From: Castellaniella denitrificans
GTDB lineage: Bacteria > Pseudomonadota > Gammaproteobacteria > Burkholderiales > Burkholderiaceae_B
DNA: 64,000 nt
Assembly: GCF_042653765.1 (NCBI RefSeq)
Contig: NZ_JBHSEZ010000029.1
Span: 62,001-126,000, forward strand
Reading direction: 5' to 3'
The notes beneath the pieces are model-generated. The model ran no database searches and was not told where the DNA came from. It was given only the letters and a program-made list of their open reading frames with translations. Each line of letters begins with the position of its first letter. The first letter of the stretch is position 1. A program made the position numbers and the translations under genes. Below are positions 35,239-44,605 of this stretch, piece after piece.

Positions 35239-36240
35239 TCAAAGCTGGATGGTTTCTCCCGGAGCATAGGGCGTGGGCGCCGGATGGATCGGGTTGCGCA
35301 GCGGTGCGCCGAACTTCGGCGCATGGATTTCAAATTCGTCCCCCGGCTGAGTCCGGATGCCGTCGGCGAACGACAAGGTGGCGGTGCCGAAGAAATGGAC
35401 GTGCACGCTTCCCGGACGCAGGAATTGCGTGTATTTGAAATGATGGTATTCCAGGTTTTCCAGCGTATGGCTCATATTGTTTTCACCGGAAAGGAATGGT
35501 TTTTCCCAGATCGGCTTGCCATCGCGGATTATCCGGCTGGTGCCCTGGATATCGGCCGGCATTTTTCCGACGAGTAATTCCGGGCCGAAAGAGCAGAATC
35601 GCAGCTTGGAGTGTGCCAGGTATAGATAGTTCTTGCGCTCCATGACGTGATCGGAAAACTCGTTGCCGATGGCAAACCCGAGACGGTGGGGGCGGCCATC
35701 GTGGCCGATCACGTACAGTCCGACGATTTCGGGTTCTTCGCCGGCGTCTTCCGAAAAGTCCGGGTAGGGAATGGGGTGGCCGGGCGCCACCAGGATGCCG
35801 CCATCACCCTTGTAGAACCATTCGGGTTGCGCGCCAGCCGTGCCCGGCGCGGGCTGGCCGCCGTCCAGTCCCCAGCGGAACATGCGCATGGAGTCGGTCA
35901 TGGTCTCCATGCTGGACTGGTCCAGGTGCATCTTGTCGCGGGTGGCGGCGCTGCCCAGATGGGTCAGGCCAGTGCCGGTCACGAGGCAGTGAGCGGGGTT
36001 CTCGTGGTCCAGGGGGACCATGATCCGCAGCCCGGCCAGCAAGCTCGTGTAGGATTCCCGTATGAGGGCCGTGCCGCGCCGGGAGATTTCTTCGGCCAGC
36101 GTATGCCTGGCCTCGATGGCGGCCATGGCCAGTGCGTAGGTGGTCGAGACGCCCTGGATGGCGTTGATTTGCTGGCCATCTTCGCTCAGCGTGCCGACCC
36201 GGCGCCGTCCCGCGGCGTCGATGAATTGAATCAGGCGCAT
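35239..36240 (-). CDS. AraD1-type fumarylacetoacetate-hydrolase-family protein
   Basis: A 333-residue protein of the FAH superfamily in the AraD1/GguC branch, common in sugar-acid clusters. Landmarks are HCLVTGTGLTHLGSAATRDK, acidic metal-site residues in EEPEIVGLYVIG and FAIGNEFSDHVMERKNYLYL, and LLVGKMPADIQGTSRI. Proposed roles in this branch include hydrolysis or dehydration of 2-keto-3-deoxy or 2,4-diketo acids; none is proven for this protein. ATG 36240 is preferred because upstream codons cover the regulatory region. It is divergent from the LysR gene. Confidence 0.82.
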   Translation of the reverse strand: MRLIQFIDAAGRRRVGTLSEDGQQINAIQGVSTTYALAMAAIEARHTLAEEISRRGTALIRESYTSLLAGLRIMVPLDHENPAHCLVTGTGLTHLGSAATRDKMHLDQSSMETMTDSMRMFRWGLDGGQPAPGTAGAQPEWFYKGDGGILVAPGHPIPYPDFSEDAGEEPEIVGLYVIGHDGRPHRLGFAIGNEFSDHVMERKNYLYLAHSKLRFCSFGPELLVGKMPADIQGTSRIIRDGKPIWEKPFLSGENNMSHTLENLEYHHFKYTQFLRPGSVHVHFFGTATLSFADGIRTQPGDEFEIHAPKFGAPLRNPIHPAPTPYAPGETIQL

Positions 36241-36303
36241 TTTCCCTTCTCCGGATTGATTTTCACGCAGGGATTGTAGGCACGCCGGATTTTTATCGTG
36301 ATT

Positions 36304-36331
36304 GAATATTTCGCATGTGGTGATGAATATT
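36304..36331. promoter_or_regulatory. Tandem GAATATT repeats upstream of the LysR gene
   Basis: Two GAATATT heptamers at 36304-36310 and 36325-36331 are exactly 21 bases apart, two helical turns, in the divergent region between the AraD1-family gene and the LysR gene. They are a candidate binding site for the LysR protein. Confidence 0.4.
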
Positions 36332-36352
36332 ATGAATGCTGCGGACCAGACA

Positions 36353-37273
36353 ATGAAGATGGTGATTGGTAAACTGCGAATGAAGCAGTTGCAGTTGCTG
36401 ATCGCGCTAAGCGAGCATAAATCGCTGCATAAGGCGGCGGGCGCCATGTTCTTGACGCAATCGGCGGCGAGCAAGGCATTGCAGGAAATCGAAGGGATGC
36501 TGGAAACGACATTGTTCGAGCGCACCAAAGTCGGCCTGGTGCCCAATGCCATGGGACATTGCGCGATCCGTTATGCAAAGATCATTACCGCGGAATTGAA
36601 TAATTTCTGCCATGAAATATCCGATATCCAGTCAGGCACCGGCGGCCGTCTCGCGATCGGAACGATCATGGGCGCCATCCCCGGCATCCTGATATCGGCG
36701 TTGAATTGGCTGCGTGTGGCGCACCCCAATCTGTCCATTGAAATCATCGAAGGCACCAGCCGGAATCTGCTGGATTTGCTGGATGGCGGCCAGCTCGACC
36801 TGGTGATAGGTCGTTCCAGCGTCAGTCCGGAACCTTATGAATACAATTATTTTCCGATCAGCGAGGAGCCTATCTCGGTCGTGACCGGCGGTGGCCATCC
36901 GGAGGTGGCGGGTGACATGCCGTTCGAGTCGTTGCGGGATTATCGCTGGGTGGTCTACCCGAAAAAAATGCCCTTGCGCGTTCTGCTGGAAAAGGCCCTG
37001 GACATGGCCGGCCTGCCTTCTCCGGTCAATGCCATCGAGACGGGCTCCACTTTCACCACCATTGCGATCCTGCAGAAAAGCGTCGACATCGTGGCGCTTC
37101 TGCCGACGGACGTGGCGCGCATGTTCGCCCAGGCCGGGCTGCTGAAAATCCTGCCGGTCGCGCTGAGTATTCCCGCCGATACGTTCGGCATCGTCACCCG
37201 CAAGGGGGGGATGCCGACCGCGGCGGCCGATTTGTTCATCCGGGCGGTGCGCGAACAGTCGCTGGCCCATTGA
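36353..37273 (+). CDS. LysR-family regulator of the sugar-acid cluster
   Basis: About 306 residues. The N-terminal helix-turn-helix is LHKAAGAMFLTQSAASKALQEIE. The effector domain runs through GTGGRLAIGTIMGAIPGIL, LLDLLDGGQLDLVIGRSS and ALLPTDVARMFAQAGLLKIL. The start is uncertain: in-frame ATGs lie at 36323, 36332, 36353, 36359 and 36380. The first part is visibly AT-richer than the window. It reads into the semialdehyde dehydrogenase 31 bases later and is divergent from the AraD1-family gene. Confidence 0.88.
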   Translation: MKMVIGKLRMKQLQLLIALSEHKSLHKAAGAMFLTQSAASKALQEIEGMLETTLFERTKVGLVPNAMGHCAIRYAKIITAELNNFCHEISDIQSGTGGRLAIGTIMGAIPGILISALNWLRVAHPNLSIEIIEGTSRNLLDLLDGGQLDLVIGRSSVSPEPYEYNYFPISEEPISVVTGGGHPEVAGDMPFESLRDYRWVVYPKKMPLRVLLEKALDMAGLPSPVNAIETGSTFTTIAILQKSVDIVALLPTDVARMFAQAGLLKILPVALSIPADTFGIVTRKGGMPTAAADLFIRAVREQSLAH

Positions 37274-37304
37274 TTTTTCATGTTCATCACCAGGGGAATA
37301 TCCA

Positions 37305-38876
37305 ATGCGGGTCATCGGTACGATGCTGATTGGCAATGAAGACGTCACGGGCTCGGAGCCTGCCTTCAGGGCGGTGGATCCGGCCACGGGCGAACCGCTC
37401 GAACCGGCCTACGCCGGAGGCGGGCAGGCGCATGTCGAGCGGGCCGCGCGCCTGGCCGAAGAGGCTTTTGCGAGCTATCGGACCGAGACTCCGCGGCGGC
37501 GGGCGGCGTTCCTGCGCGAAATCGGCGCCCGGATCATGGCTCTGGGCGATGTCCTGATCGAGCGTGCGATGGCCGAGAGCGGTCTGCCGCGCGCTCGCCT
37601 GGAGGGCGAGCGTGGCCGCACGGTCAAGCAGCTGGAGCTGTTCGCGGCGGCCGTCGAGGCAGGCGACTGGCATGGCGTGCGGATCGACCATGCGCAGCCC
37701 GAGCGCCAGCCGATGCCGCGGGCCGACATCCGCATGCGCTATCTTCCGGTCGGTCCGGTGGCCGTTTTCGGCGCCAGCAATTTTCCCCTGGCTTTTTCCG
37801 TGGCGGGCGGGGATACGGCATCGGCCCTGGCCGCGGGAGCGCCGGTGGTCGTGAAAGGACACCCCGCGCATCCGGGCACGTCGGAACTCGTGGGCCGTGC
37901 CATCCGGGCCGCCGTGCAGGCACAGGGACTGCACGAAGGCGTGTTCTCTCTGCTGTTCGGCGCCGATCACCGCATCGGCCTCGCCCTGGTCGAGCATCCG
38001 GCGATCAAGGCCGTCGGTTTCACCGGCTCGCGTACGGGAGGCGTGGCGCTCATGCAGGCCGCCGCCCGGCGCCCGGAGCCCATTCCGGTCTATGCGGAGA
38101 TGAGCAGCATCAATCCCGTCTATCTGCTGCCTGGCGCCCTGAAGGCACGGGCCCGGTCCGTGGCCGAGGGGTTCGCGGTTTCGCTGCTGGGCAGCGCGGG
38201 TCAGCTGTGCACGTGCCCCGGCTTGCTGGTGGGCCTGGACGGTCCCGAACTGGATGCCTTCATCGAGACAGCCGGTCAGCGGATCGGCGCCAGCGAGCCG
38301 GGCACGATGCTGACGCCACCGATCCACCAGGCCTACCAGGCCGGTGTGCAAAAGCTCTCGCAGCAGCCTGGAGTCACGGTGCGCGCCCGGGGCGGGGAGC
38401 CGCAGGCGCCGAACCAATGCCAGGCGGTGCTGCTGGAGGCCACCGCCCAGGCCTTCCTGCAGAATCCCGAGGGCCTGGGCCAGGAGGTCTTTGGTTCATG
38501 CGCGCTGGTGCTGCGTTGCGAGGATGAAGCCCAGATGCTGGAGGTCGCCCGGTCCGTAGAGGGGCAGCTGACCGCCACGCTGCATCTGGAGGCCGGGCAG
38601 GACGAGCATCTGATCAGGGCACTGCTGCCGGTGCTGGAACTGAAGGCCGGCCGCATCCTGGCCAATGGATTTCCGACCGGGGTCGAGGTCTGCCACGCCA
38701 TGGTGCATGGCGGTCCGTTTCCGGCCACTTCCGATCCGCGCAGCACTTCGGTGGGGACGGCTGCCATCCAGCGTTTTCTGCGGCCGGTGGCATACCAGGA
38801 CATTCCCGACGCATTCCTGCCCGAACCCTTGCAGGCCGCCAATCCCTGGGGCGTGCCCCGCATGGAGCATCGCTGA
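37305..38876 (+). CDS. 2-oxoglutarate semialdehyde (2,5-dioxovalerate) dehydrogenase
   Basis: NAD(P)-dependent aldehyde dehydrogenase of 523 residues in the ketoglutarate-semialdehyde branch, which oxidises 2,5-dioxopentanoate to 2-oxoglutarate. Landmarks are MLIGNEDVTG, VAVFGASNFPLAFSVAGGDT, VKGHPAHPGTSELV, AVGFTGSRTGG, YAEMSSINPVYLLP and the catalytic Cys near residue 302 in LGSAGQLCTCPGL. AGGGGA precedes the ATG. This is the terminal step for pentonate, hexarate and hydroxyproline breakdown. Here it joins the DapA-family dehydratase on the opposite strand. Confidence 0.92.
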   Translation: MRVIGTMLIGNEDVTGSEPAFRAVDPATGEPLEPAYAGGGQAHVERAARLAEEAFASYRTETPRRRAAFLREIGARIMALGDVLIERAMAESGLPRARLEGERGRTVKQLELFAAAVEAGDWHGVRIDHAQPERQPMPRADIRMRYLPVGPVAVFGASNFPLAFSVAGGDTASALAAGAPVVVKGHPAHPGTSELVGRAIRAAVQAQGLHEGVFSLLFGADHRIGLALVEHPAIKAVGFTGSRTGGVALMQAAARRPEPIPVYAEMSSINPVYLLPGALKARARSVAEGFAVSLLGSAGQLCTCPGLLVGLDGPELDAFIETAGQRIGASEPGTMLTPPIHQAYQAGVQKLSQQPGVTVRARGGEPQAPNQCQAVLLEATAQAFLQNPEGLGQEVFGSCALVLRCEDEAQMLEVARSVEGQLTATLHLEAGQDEHLIRALLPVLELKAGRILANGFPTGVEVCHAMVHGGPFPATSDPRSTSVGTAAIQRFLRPVAYQDIPDAFLPEPLQAANPWGVPRMEHR

Positions 38877-38939
38877 TCCAGGTGTTTTTCAGCGTCCGTG
38901 CTCGTTCGTTCCGGAAGACGCCCGCCCGGGACCGCGTCG

Positions 38940-39845
38940 TTACGACCGTGGCACGGGCGCGTTCCGGCCCGCGTGCGTCTCGCGCACGAGATCCAGCCAG
39001 GCCCGCGCCGCCAGGGACAGGTAGGCGTCCCGGCGCCATACCGTGGCCAGGTCCCAGCGGATGTCCGGCTCGTCCAGCAGGACGTGCGCGAGCCCGGCCT
39101 GCGGGCGTTCCTCCAGGATCATGCGGGGCAGGAAGGCCAGCCCCAGGCCGGCGGCGACCAGGGCGATCATGAAGTCCATCTGGCCGCTGCGCGCCGCGAC
39201 TTTCGGCTCGAATCCATGCCGGGCGCAGCCCTGGAGGATGATGCGGTTCAGGGCGAAGCCGCTTTCCAGCAGCACCAGGGGTTCGGCGCGCAGATCGTCG
39301 AGCCGGACGGCCTTGCGGCGGGCGAGGGCGTGACTGGCCGGCATCAGCACGACCAGCGGTTCGCTGCGCACGGCCTGCCATTCGAACTCGTCCGACACGG
39401 GCAGCAGCGAGGCGCCCAGTTCGATGTCGCCCGCCCGCAGGATGTCCTCCAGCTGCAGGCTGCCGTGCTCGGTCAGGCGGATGTCGATGCCGGGGTAGCG
39501 ATGCCGGTAGGTCGCGAACAGGGGGGCGAACAGCATGCTGGAGCCGATCAGCGGCAGGCCGATCCTCAGCGTGCCGCGCCGCAGGCCCGCGAGATCCTGC
39601 AGTTCGGCCAGGAGTTCGTCTCGCAGGGCCAGCATCCGGGTCGCGTGGCGGTAGACCACCTCGCCGGCGGTGCTGGGGGCGCTGCGATGGCCGTTGCGGT
39701 CCAGCAACGGAATCCCGAGTTCGTCCTCGAGCTGCCGGATGGCCTTGCTGACCGTCGGCTGCGTGACGAAGATCGCCTTGGCGGCCTGCGAGAAGCCGCC
39801 TTGCCGCACGACTTCGACGAAAGCCCTGAGAGTGCGCAGGTCCAT
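38940..39845 (-). CDS. LysR-family regulator divergent from cidAB (CidR-like)
   Basis: A 301-residue regulator. Its helix-turn-helix is GGFSQAAKAIFVTQPTVSKAIRQLE. The effector domain begins GLRRGTLRIGLPLIGSSMLF. It is divergent from a cidA-cidB-like pair, the classical arrangement of a CidR activator with its targets. The shared region holds a perfect palindrome of the T-N11-A type. Confidence 0.9.
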   Translation of the reverse strand: MDLRTLRAFVEVVRQGGFSQAAKAIFVTQPTVSKAIRQLEDELGIPLLDRNGHRSAPSTAGEVVYRHATRMLALRDELLAELQDLAGLRRGTLRIGLPLIGSSMLFAPLFATYRHRYPGIDIRLTEHGSLQLEDILRAGDIELGASLLPVSDEFEWQAVRSEPLVVLMPASHALARRKAVRLDDLRAEPLVLLESGFALNRIILQGCARHGFEPKVAARSGQMDFMIALVAAGLGLAFLPRMILEERPQAGLAHVLLDEPDIRWDLATVWRRDAYLSLAARAWLDLVRETHAGRNAPVPRS

Positions 39846-39866
39846 GCTTGTATGGAATGGAAAAAA

Positions 39867-39885
39867 TTCAAATAATTCATTTGAA
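39867..39885. promoter_or_regulatory. LysR-type operator between cidR-like and cidA-like genes
   Basis: Perfect 19-bp palindrome TTCAAAT, AATTC, ATTTGAA, which fits the T-N11-A rule of LysR sites. It lies 21 bases upstream of the LysR start and 45 bases upstream of the cidA-like start, in a very AT-rich stretch. Confidence 0.7.
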
Positions 39886-39930
39886 GAATATATAAGGGCG
39901 ATTCTACACTCCCCGCATGGAGATTCAATC

Positions 39931-40368
39931 ATGAAGCTGCGTGCGATTCCCGTCCTGTCGCGGCGCGGCCTGCACCGAATGCGGTCCGCCCAGATCGGTC
40001 TGATCATGGGCTTCTGGCTGGCCGGCGAGGCGCTCGTCCGGCTGGCCCATCTGCCCGTTCCCGGCGGCATCGTCGGGCTGGCGCTCCTGCTGGCCTCGAT
40101 GGCGGCCGGATGGGTCAGCCCGTTCAGTGCGCGGCGCGGGGCGCAGTGCCTGCTGGCCGACATGCTGCTGTTCTTCGTGCCGGCGGTGCCGGCGGTGGTC
40201 GAGCATGGCGAATTCCTCGGCGTGCTGGGGCTCAAGATTCTGGCCGTGATCCTGGTGGGCACGGTGGCCGTGATGGCGGCGACGGCCCTGACCGTGGATG
40301 CCTGCCATGCCTGGATGCTCAGGCGCGCGCGGACGGGAGAACCGCCGGCCGCCGCGAAGGGGTGCTGA
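39931..40368 (+). CDS. CidA/LrgA-family holin-like protein
   Basis: A 145-residue membrane protein with four hydrophobic segments: LIMGFWLAGEALVRLAHLPVPGGIVGLALL-like first half, MLLFFVPAVPAVVEHGEFLG and ILAVILVGTVAVMAATALTV. The PGGIVGLALL and LFFVPA stretches are family signatures. Such proteins act with LrgB partners in cell-lysis control or in export of small carboxylates. It ends four bases before the lrgB-like gene. Confidence 0.9.
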   Translation: MKLRAIPVLSRRGLHRMRSAQIGLIMGFWLAGEALVRLAHLPVPGGIVGLALLLASMAAGWVSPFSARRGAQCLLADMLLFFVPAVPAVVEHGEFLGVLGLKILAVILVGTVAVMAATALTVDACHAWMLRRARTGEPPAAAKGC

Positions 40369-40372
40369 CGCC

Positions 40373-41080
40373 ATGCCGGGTTCGACGATGGGCGCGGCGG
40401 CTCTGTCCGCCGACGTGCTGCTCTGGTCGGCGCCGACGGTCGGCTTCTATCTGCTGGCGAAGCGGCTCTACGCCCGCTACGCCAGGTGGTGGCTCATGCC
40501 GCTGGCCCTGGCGCCGGCGATGCTGGTCGCCCTGGTGCTGGCGGCGCACGTCAGCTACCGGCAGTACTTCCAGGGCGCCGGATGGCTGGTGGCGCTCCTC
40601 GGGCCGGCCACGGTGGCGTTCGCCGTGCCGATCTACGAACAGCGCGGCCTGGTGCGCCGGTATTGGCCCGTGCTGGCGGCGGGCGTGCTGGTCGGCAGCG
40701 CCACGGCCCTGGCCACGGGCTGGGGGCTGGCGACGTGGCTGGGCCTGGACGGCGCCCTGCGGCTGAGCCTGCTGCCGCGCTCGATCAGCACGCCGTTCGC
40801 CATGGAGGTGTCCGGCGACATCGGCGGCATTCCGGACCTGACGGCCGTGTTCGTCGTGCTGACGGGGGTGCTGGGCGCGATCGTCGGGCAGTTCCTGCTG
40901 GCCTGGCTGCCGGTCCGTTCCTCGCTGGCGCGCGGTGCGCTGCTGGGCGTGGGCGCGCATGGGGCCGGCACCGCCAAGGCCTATGAGCTGGGGCGCGAGG
41001 AGGGTTCCGTGGCGGGGCTGGTGATGGTGCTGATCGGCCTGGCGAACGTGCTGGGCGCCGCGATCCTGACCGCCCTGTGA
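40373..41080 (+). CDS. LrgB/CidB-family membrane protein
   Basis: A 235-residue LrgB-family protein with several transmembrane helices. Landmarks are FAVPIYEQRGLVRRYWPVLA, LLPRSISTPFAMEVSGDIGG and LLGVGAHGAGTAKAYELGRE. The ATG at 40373 follows the CidA-like stop by four bases, so the pair is coupled. The known role of such pairs is murein-hydrolase regulation or pyruvate/glycolate transport. Confidence 0.93.
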   Translation: MPGSTMGAAALSADVLLWSAPTVGFYLLAKRLYARYARWWLMPLALAPAMLVALVLAAHVSYRQYFQGAGWLVALLGPATVAFAVPIYEQRGLVRRYWPVLAAGVLVGSATALATGWGLATWLGLDGALRLSLLPRSISTPFAMEVSGDIGGIPDLTAVFVVLTGVLGAIVGQFLLAWLPVRSSLARGALLGVGAHGAGTAKAYELGREEGSVAGLVMVLIGLANVLGAAILTAL

Positions 41081-41135
41081 ACTGGTTCCGGCCGCGCCTT
41101 CCGCCGGCGCGCGACGGCTCGCCCGGACGCGGTCG

Positions 41136-42182
<1,047 letters not shown>

Positions 42183-42229
42183 GGGACGGGAACGGATCGG
42201 TTGAACGGGAGCGGTGCGCCGGCCCGGGC

Positions 42230-42967
42230 TCAGTCGCCGTCCGGCGGCGGCTCGGCCCAGGCGCCGCCGCGCAGGATCTGATGCGGCCGGAAGCGCGATT
42301 TGTAGGCCATTTTACGGCTTTCCCCGATCCAGTAGCCCAGGTAGAGCCAGGGCAGGCCCAGGCGGGCGGCGTAGTCCAGCTGCCAGAGGATGCCGTAGGT
42401 GCCCAGGCTGCCGTGCCAGTCGGGGTCGTAGAAGGTGTAGACGGCCGACAGGCCATGGTCGATGCGGTCCATGATGGCCACCATGCGCAGGATGCCGCCG
42501 GCGTCGCGGAACTCGGCCATCTCGGAATGGACCCGGCTGGTCAGCAGGAACTGGGTGTACTGGGCCTGGTCGTCCTGGTCCATGCCGGCGCCGGGGTGGC
42601 GTTGCTTTTGGTAGCGCAGGTACAGGTCGAAATGCCGGGCGTCCCAATGCAGCGGCGCCAGACGCGCCGACAGGACGGGCTGCAGGCGGCGCCAGAGCTT
42701 GCCCTGCGTGCGGTCGCGCCGGAAGCGACGGACGTCGACGCGGATGGGAATGCAGGCCTGGCATTGCTCGCAGGCGGGCCGGTAGGTGAACAGGCCGCTG
42801 CGGCGGAAGCCCTGTTCGATCAGGCGGGCGTAGGCGGATTCGTCCACCAGGTGGGTGGGGGCGGCGACTTCCGAGCGCGCCATGCGGCCGGGCAGGTAGC
42901 TGCACGGATAGGTGGCGGTGGTGTAGAACTGCAGGCGGCGGAAGACGGATTCGCTGGGATTGCTCAT
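42230..42967 (-). CDS. bpt: Aspartate/glutamate leucyltransferase Bpt (ATE-like)
   Basis: Adds Leu to N-terminal Asp or Glu to mark proteins for ClpAP degradation. The 245 residues show the conserved start LQFYTTATYPCSYLPGRMAR and the Cys motif YRPACEQCQACIPIRVDVRRF. GSLGTYGILWQLDYAA and LPWLYLGYWIGESRKMAYKS follow. It lies with the aat gene, giving both branches of the bacterial N-end rule in one block. Confidence 0.95.
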   Translation of the reverse strand: MSNPSESVFRRLQFYTTATYPCSYLPGRMARSEVAAPTHLVDESAYARLIEQGFRRSGLFTYRPACEQCQACIPIRVDVRRFRRDRTQGKLWRRLQPVLSARLAPLHWDARHFDLYLRYQKQRHPGAGMDQDDQAQYTQFLLTSRVHSEMAEFRDAGGILRMVAIMDRIDHGLSAVYTFYDPDWHGSLGTYGILWQLDYAARLGLPWLYLGYWIGESRKMAYKSRFRPHQILRGGAWAEPPPDGD

Positions 42968-43066
42968 GAACCGGGCCCGGGATCCCCTGGATCGGGGAGT
43001 CCCCAGAGTGGCGACCGATTCATTGTGGCACCGGCGGCGCGGGAAGGCCAGCGCCAGCCGCCGCGT

Positions 43067-43894
43067 TCAGCGCGCCGGCCGGACCTCGGGCGGCGGTTCC
43101 AGGCCGCCGTCGGCCCGCAGGCGTCCGCACCCCCAGGCCGGGACCGGAGCGTCGCGGCCGGCCGCCAGCATCTCCAGGAACCGCGCGCGGGCCACGGGCC
43201 GCGCGCCCAGGCTGGCCAGGTGGGGCGTTTCCTGCTGGCAATCGATCCAGGGCGTCCTCCGGGCCCGCAGGTGGCGCACCAGGTAGGCCAGGGCGACCTT
43301 GCTGGCGTCGGCGGCCAGGCTGAACATGGATTCGCCGAAGAAGCACTGTCCCAGCCCGACGCCGTACAGTCCGCCCGCCAGCCGGCCGCCGATCCACGTC
43401 TCTACGCTGTGGGCGTATCCCATGCGGTGCCAGGCGGTGTAGACGGCCATGATGTCCGGCGTGATCCAGGTGCCGTCCCGGCCCTGCGCCGCGCCGGGTT
43501 CGGCCCAGTCCCGGCCGGCGCGGGCGGCGCCCAGGCCGATGCGCGGGGCGCCGCGCCGCGCGCAGCGGGCGATCACGTCGGGGAAGGCCAGGTTCAGGGT
43601 GACGCGCAGGGCGGGCTCCGGCCCGTCGCCGGCGGGCCGGTCGAACTGCCGGACGCGCTTGGCCAGCGAGCGGCTGACGCGGAAATCCTCGCAGCGCAGC
43701 ACCATGCGCGGGTCGGGGCTCCACCACAGCACCGGTTCGCCGGGACCGTACCAGGGGAACAGGCCCTTGCGGTAGGCCTCGCGCAGCCGGGCGGGCGACA
43801 GGTCCAGCCCCGCCGCCGCCAGGCCGCTGGCGGGGACCGGCGCGCGGGCCGGGTCGGGCAGGGGATCGCGGTCTTCGACCCAGGCGATCGTCAT
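43067..43894 (-). CDS. aat: Leucyl/phenylalanyl-tRNA-protein transferase
   Basis: Transfers Leu or Phe from tRNA to N-terminal Lys/Arg. The 275 residues include LREAYRKGLFPWYGPGEPVLWWS-like PDPRMVLRCEDFRVSRSL, the catalytic region GYAHSVETWIGGRLAGGLYG and FGESMFSLAADASKVALAYL. IDCQQETPHLASLGARPVAR is a late family mark. A proline/alanine-rich insert lies near residues 12-30. Confidence 0.95.
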   Translation of the reverse strand: MTIAWVEDRDPLPDPARAPVPASGLAAAGLDLSPARLREAYRKGLFPWYGPGEPVLWWSPDPRMVLRCEDFRVSRSLAKRVRQFDRPAGDGPEPALRVTLNLAFPDVIARCARRGAPRIGLGAARAGRDWAEPGAAQGRDGTWITPDIMAVYTAWHRMGYAHSVETWIGGRLAGGLYGVGLGQCFFGESMFSLAADASKVALAYLVRHLRARRTPWIDCQQETPHLASLGARPVARARFLEMLAAGRDAPVPAWGCGRLRADGGLEPPPEVRPAR

Positions 43895-43930
43895 GGCGGC
43901 GTCGCGGCTCCTCGATGCGTGTAAACGGCC

Positions 43931-44518
43931 CTAGTCCGGGAACCGCAGATCGATGGCGTAGTGATGGGTGGGGAATTCGCCCCGGGCGCGGTCCCGCAGG
44001 TAGTGTTCCAGCGTCGTGCTGACGGTGCGGAAGGCCAGGTCGCGCCAGGGAATCTCGTCCAGGCCGAAGAAGGCGGCTTCCAGGGTTTCGGGGCCCGGCG
44101 CCAGGTGCGGGCCCAGGACGTCGGCCAGATAGTACAGGTGGACCTGGTTGACCGAGGGCACGTCGATCACCGTGAGCAGGGACCGGATGCGGATGCGCGC
44201 GCCGGATTCTTCCTGGTTCTCGCGCGCGGCGCCCTGCTCGGTGGTCTCGCCCAGTTCCATGAAGCCCGCGGGCAGCGTCCATTTGCCGTGGCGCGGCTCG
44301 ATGGCGCGGCGGCACAGCAGCACCCGGTCGTCCAGGATCGGCACCACGCCGACCACATTGCGCGGGTTCTGGTAGTGGACCGCGCCGCAGTGGGTGCACA
44401 GGTCGCGGATGCGATTGTCGTCCGGCGGGATTTCCCGGCTGAGCGCGTGGCCGCACTGCGAGCAGAACTGCTGGGAGCGGGGAGCGGGATGGTAGAAGGC
44501 GGGGTCGGGCGAGGTCAT
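43931..44518 (-). CDS. Nudix hydrolase with N-terminal zinc ribbon
   Basis: A 195-residue NADH-pyrophosphatase-like Nudix protein. The zinc ribbon is formed by FCSQCGHALS and LCTHCGAVHYQNPR. The Nudix box runs GFMELGETTEQGAARENQEESGA with the metal glutamates present. Substrate is not decided by sequence; NAD(H) or an ADP-linked compound is plausible. It is the first gene of the minus-strand block aat-bpt-pyrD. Confidence 0.92.
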   Translation of the reverse strand: MTSPDPAFYHPAPRSQQFCSQCGHALSREIPPDDNRIRDLCTHCGAVHYQNPRNVVGVVPILDDRVLLCRRAIEPRHGKWTLPAGFMELGETTEQGAARENQEESGARIRIRSLLTVIDVPSVNQVHLYYLADVLGPHLAPGPETLEAAFFGLDEIPWRDLAFRTVSTTLEHYLRDRARGEFPTHHYAIDLRFPD

Positions 44519-44565
44519 GCGGGGATTTTAGCCTGCGGGCGCAGGCGCGGGAGGCCCGGGCGCCC

Positions 44566-44605
44566 GGCGTAGAATGAGCGTCTGGACAACTCGCTGGGAA
44601 ACGGC
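44566..44605 (+). promoter_or_regulatory. Promoter/leader of the hpaA-like gene (shared with the M20 gene)
   Basis: Contains a TAGAAT -10-like box. From here to the ATG, 34 of 43 bases match the stretch at 48750-48792 before the M20 peptidase ATG, including GGCGTA, AATGA, TGGAC and TCGCTGG. Confidence 0.6.

Noticed and set aside
29473..38876. Trans-4-hydroxyproline degradation cluster
   Set aside because: A DapA-family enzyme and semialdehyde dehydrogenase fit, but there is no hydroxyproline epimerase or D-hydroxyproline dehydrogenase, and UxaA and AraD1 point to sugar acids.
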